From positions 1-37,485 of the forward strand of contig RZYX01000011.1 of the NCBI GenBank assembly GCA_009930155.1: a stretch of DNA of 37,485 nt. The letters are read 5' to 3'. Each line of letters starts with the position of its first letter. Within the stretch, counting starts at the first letter, position 1. The position numbers and the translations under genes are program-made. This stretch comes from Clostridia bacterium (GTDB lineage: Bacteria; Bacillota_A; Clostridia; Oscillospirales; Acutalibacteraceae). The notes beneath the pieces are model-generated. The model was not told the origin of the DNA. It was given only the letters and a program-made list of their open reading frames with translations, and searched no databases. Positions 36,819-37,485 of this stretch are shown one piece after another.

Positions 36819-37302
36819 TGCAGTGCTGGGTCTTGGAAGTAATGTAGGGGATAGAATGAGTAATTTAAAAAAGGCTATAACAGCAATTTCTCGTATTCCG
36901 GAAACAAAGTTGGTTCGTGCATCAAATATTTATGAAACAAAGCCTGTTGGGTATTTAGATCAAGATGATTTTCTCAATTTAAATATAATGATAGAAACAA
37001 ACCTTTCGCCTTCTGCGGTTTTGGGAGCGTGTTTTGGTATTGAAAGTTGCCTTGGCAGAGTGCGTAACATAAAAAACGGACCAAGGAAGATAGATATTGA
37101 CTTGCTGATTTATGAGAGCGTAAGAATGGAAACATTTGAGCTAACTCTTCCGCATCCTAGGATTTTAGAGCGTGCGTTTGTACTGAAACCACTTTTGGAT
37201 TTGTATCCAAGCGGTAGAGCTCCGGGGCTGTTCTTTTCTCCAAAACTAAAGGAGATTAGCACAGAAGGTGTAGAACTATATAATGAAAAAATAAGCCTTT
37301 AA
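36811..37302 (+). CDS. folK: 2-amino-4-hydroxy-6-hydroxymethyldihydropteridine pyrophosphokinase
   Basis: A 163-residue HPPK that transfers pyrophosphate from ATP to hydroxymethyl-dihydropterin. It has LGLGSNVGDRMSNL near the start, the Mg/ATP motif NGPRKIDIDLLIYE and LPHPRILERAFVLKPL. The start is TTG at 36811, 8 bases after GGGAG, inside folB. The stop TAA lies in the loop of the terminator hairpin at 37293, ending the fol operon. Confidence 0.96.
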   Translation: MNNAVLGLGSNVGDRMSNLKKAITAISRIPETKLVRASNIYETKPVGYLDQDDFLNLNIMIETNLSPSAVLGACFGIESCLGRVRNIKNGPRKIDIDLLIYESVRMETFELTLPHPRILERAFVLKPLLDLYPSGRAPGLFFSPKLKEISTEGVELYNEKISL

Positions 37303-37319
37303 TAGGGGCTTGTTTTTTT
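37293..37319 (+). terminator. Intrinsic terminator of the fol operon
   Basis: AAGCC (37293-37297) pairs with GGCTT (37307-37311), followed by GTTTTTTT. The folK stop codon sits in the loop. Confidence 0.75.
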
Positions 37320-37389
37320 GTCCAGGAAAGCGAACACCCGGCGAGGTTTACGGAAACAATACAAAGATTAAAAAAGATTTAAAAAAGTG

Positions 37390-37418
37390 TTGACATTAGT
37401 GTTCGTATTTGATATTAT
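37390..37418 (+). promoter_or_regulatory. Strong sigma-A promoter at right edge
   Basis: A perfect TTGACA (37390-37395) and TATTAT (37413-37418) with a 17-base spacer. The following 67 bases to the window end contain no ribosome binding site-led gene, which fits an RNA leader (for example rRNA or a riboswitch) as well as a long 5' UTR. Confidence 0.75.
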
Positions 37419-37485
37419 AGTCAAGCGCCTTAAGGGAACACACACAACAGCAACATGGCAAACAACCAGTGAGACGCACGGTGAA

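Overview
The window is AT-rich DNA from an anaerobic low-GC Firmicute, most likely a member of the Clostridia. The evidence is strong AGGAGG-type ribosome binding sites, frequent TTG and GTG starts, a DnaD/DnaC-type loader pair, hydroxylamine reductase with rubredoxin, a clostridial-style extended RlmCD, and a folE-P-B-K cluster. No rRNA, CRISPR array or transposase is visible. Two tRNA genes (Thr, Tyr) are present.

Layout. (1) 1-4500, minus strand: the start of a parA gene of the kind carried by conjugative elements, then a five-gene operon (about 4261 to 325) whose last three genes look like an ABC-three-component (ABC-3C) conflict system: a nuclease-like effector, a small middle component and a Rad50/SMC-like ATPase. 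Two small proteins precede them, one of DUF1413 type and one unrecognised. This block looks like mobile-element cargo abutting the 3' end of rlmCD, whose product carries an unusual C-terminal tail of about 107 residues. (2) 4567-12795: rlmCD (minus), then dnaD-like, dnaC-like, tex and a NatAB-type ABC exporter (plus). (3) 12840-14590: tRNA-Thr and tRNA-Tyr with promoter and terminator, a two-TM surface protein, a decayed DUF1232 gene, and a 35-residue membrane peptide whose ribosome binding site can be paired away in a hairpin. (4) 14668-18360: a Crp/Fnr regulator divergent from a ferredoxin, cupin, rubredoxin, hcp operon, with a perfect 16-bp palindrome between them. (5) 18469-22627: a soluble PocR-MCP sensor (minus), and a P2-type metal ATPase preceded by a NiCo (czcD) riboswitch with an overlapping terminator. 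(6) 22678-32390, minus strand: one branched-chain amino acid operon, ilvB-ilvN-ilvC-ilvD-cimA-leuC-leuD-leuB, preceded by an Ile/Val/Leu-rich leader peptide and a terminator, that is, a peptide attenuator. (7) 32870-37319, plus strand: a degenerate LCP-like protein, a secreted transglutaminase-like protein and folE-folP-folB-folK, ending in a terminator. A strong promoter at the right edge drives something beyond the window.

How the parts work together. The cimA-leuCDB set can make 2-oxobutyrate from pyruvate through citramalate, and IlvBNCD carries it to the keto acid precursors of isoleucine and valine; no leuA or ilvA is in the window. The Fnr-like regulator and hcp operon form a likely nitrosative or redox stress unit. 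The riboswitch points to Ni/Co (or Fe) as the cargo of the P-type ATPase. The best candidates for under-described biology are the five-gene ABC-3C locus, the riboswitch-controlled ATPase, the SD-sequestering leader of the 35-residue peptide, and the leader-peptide attenuator in a Firmicute.
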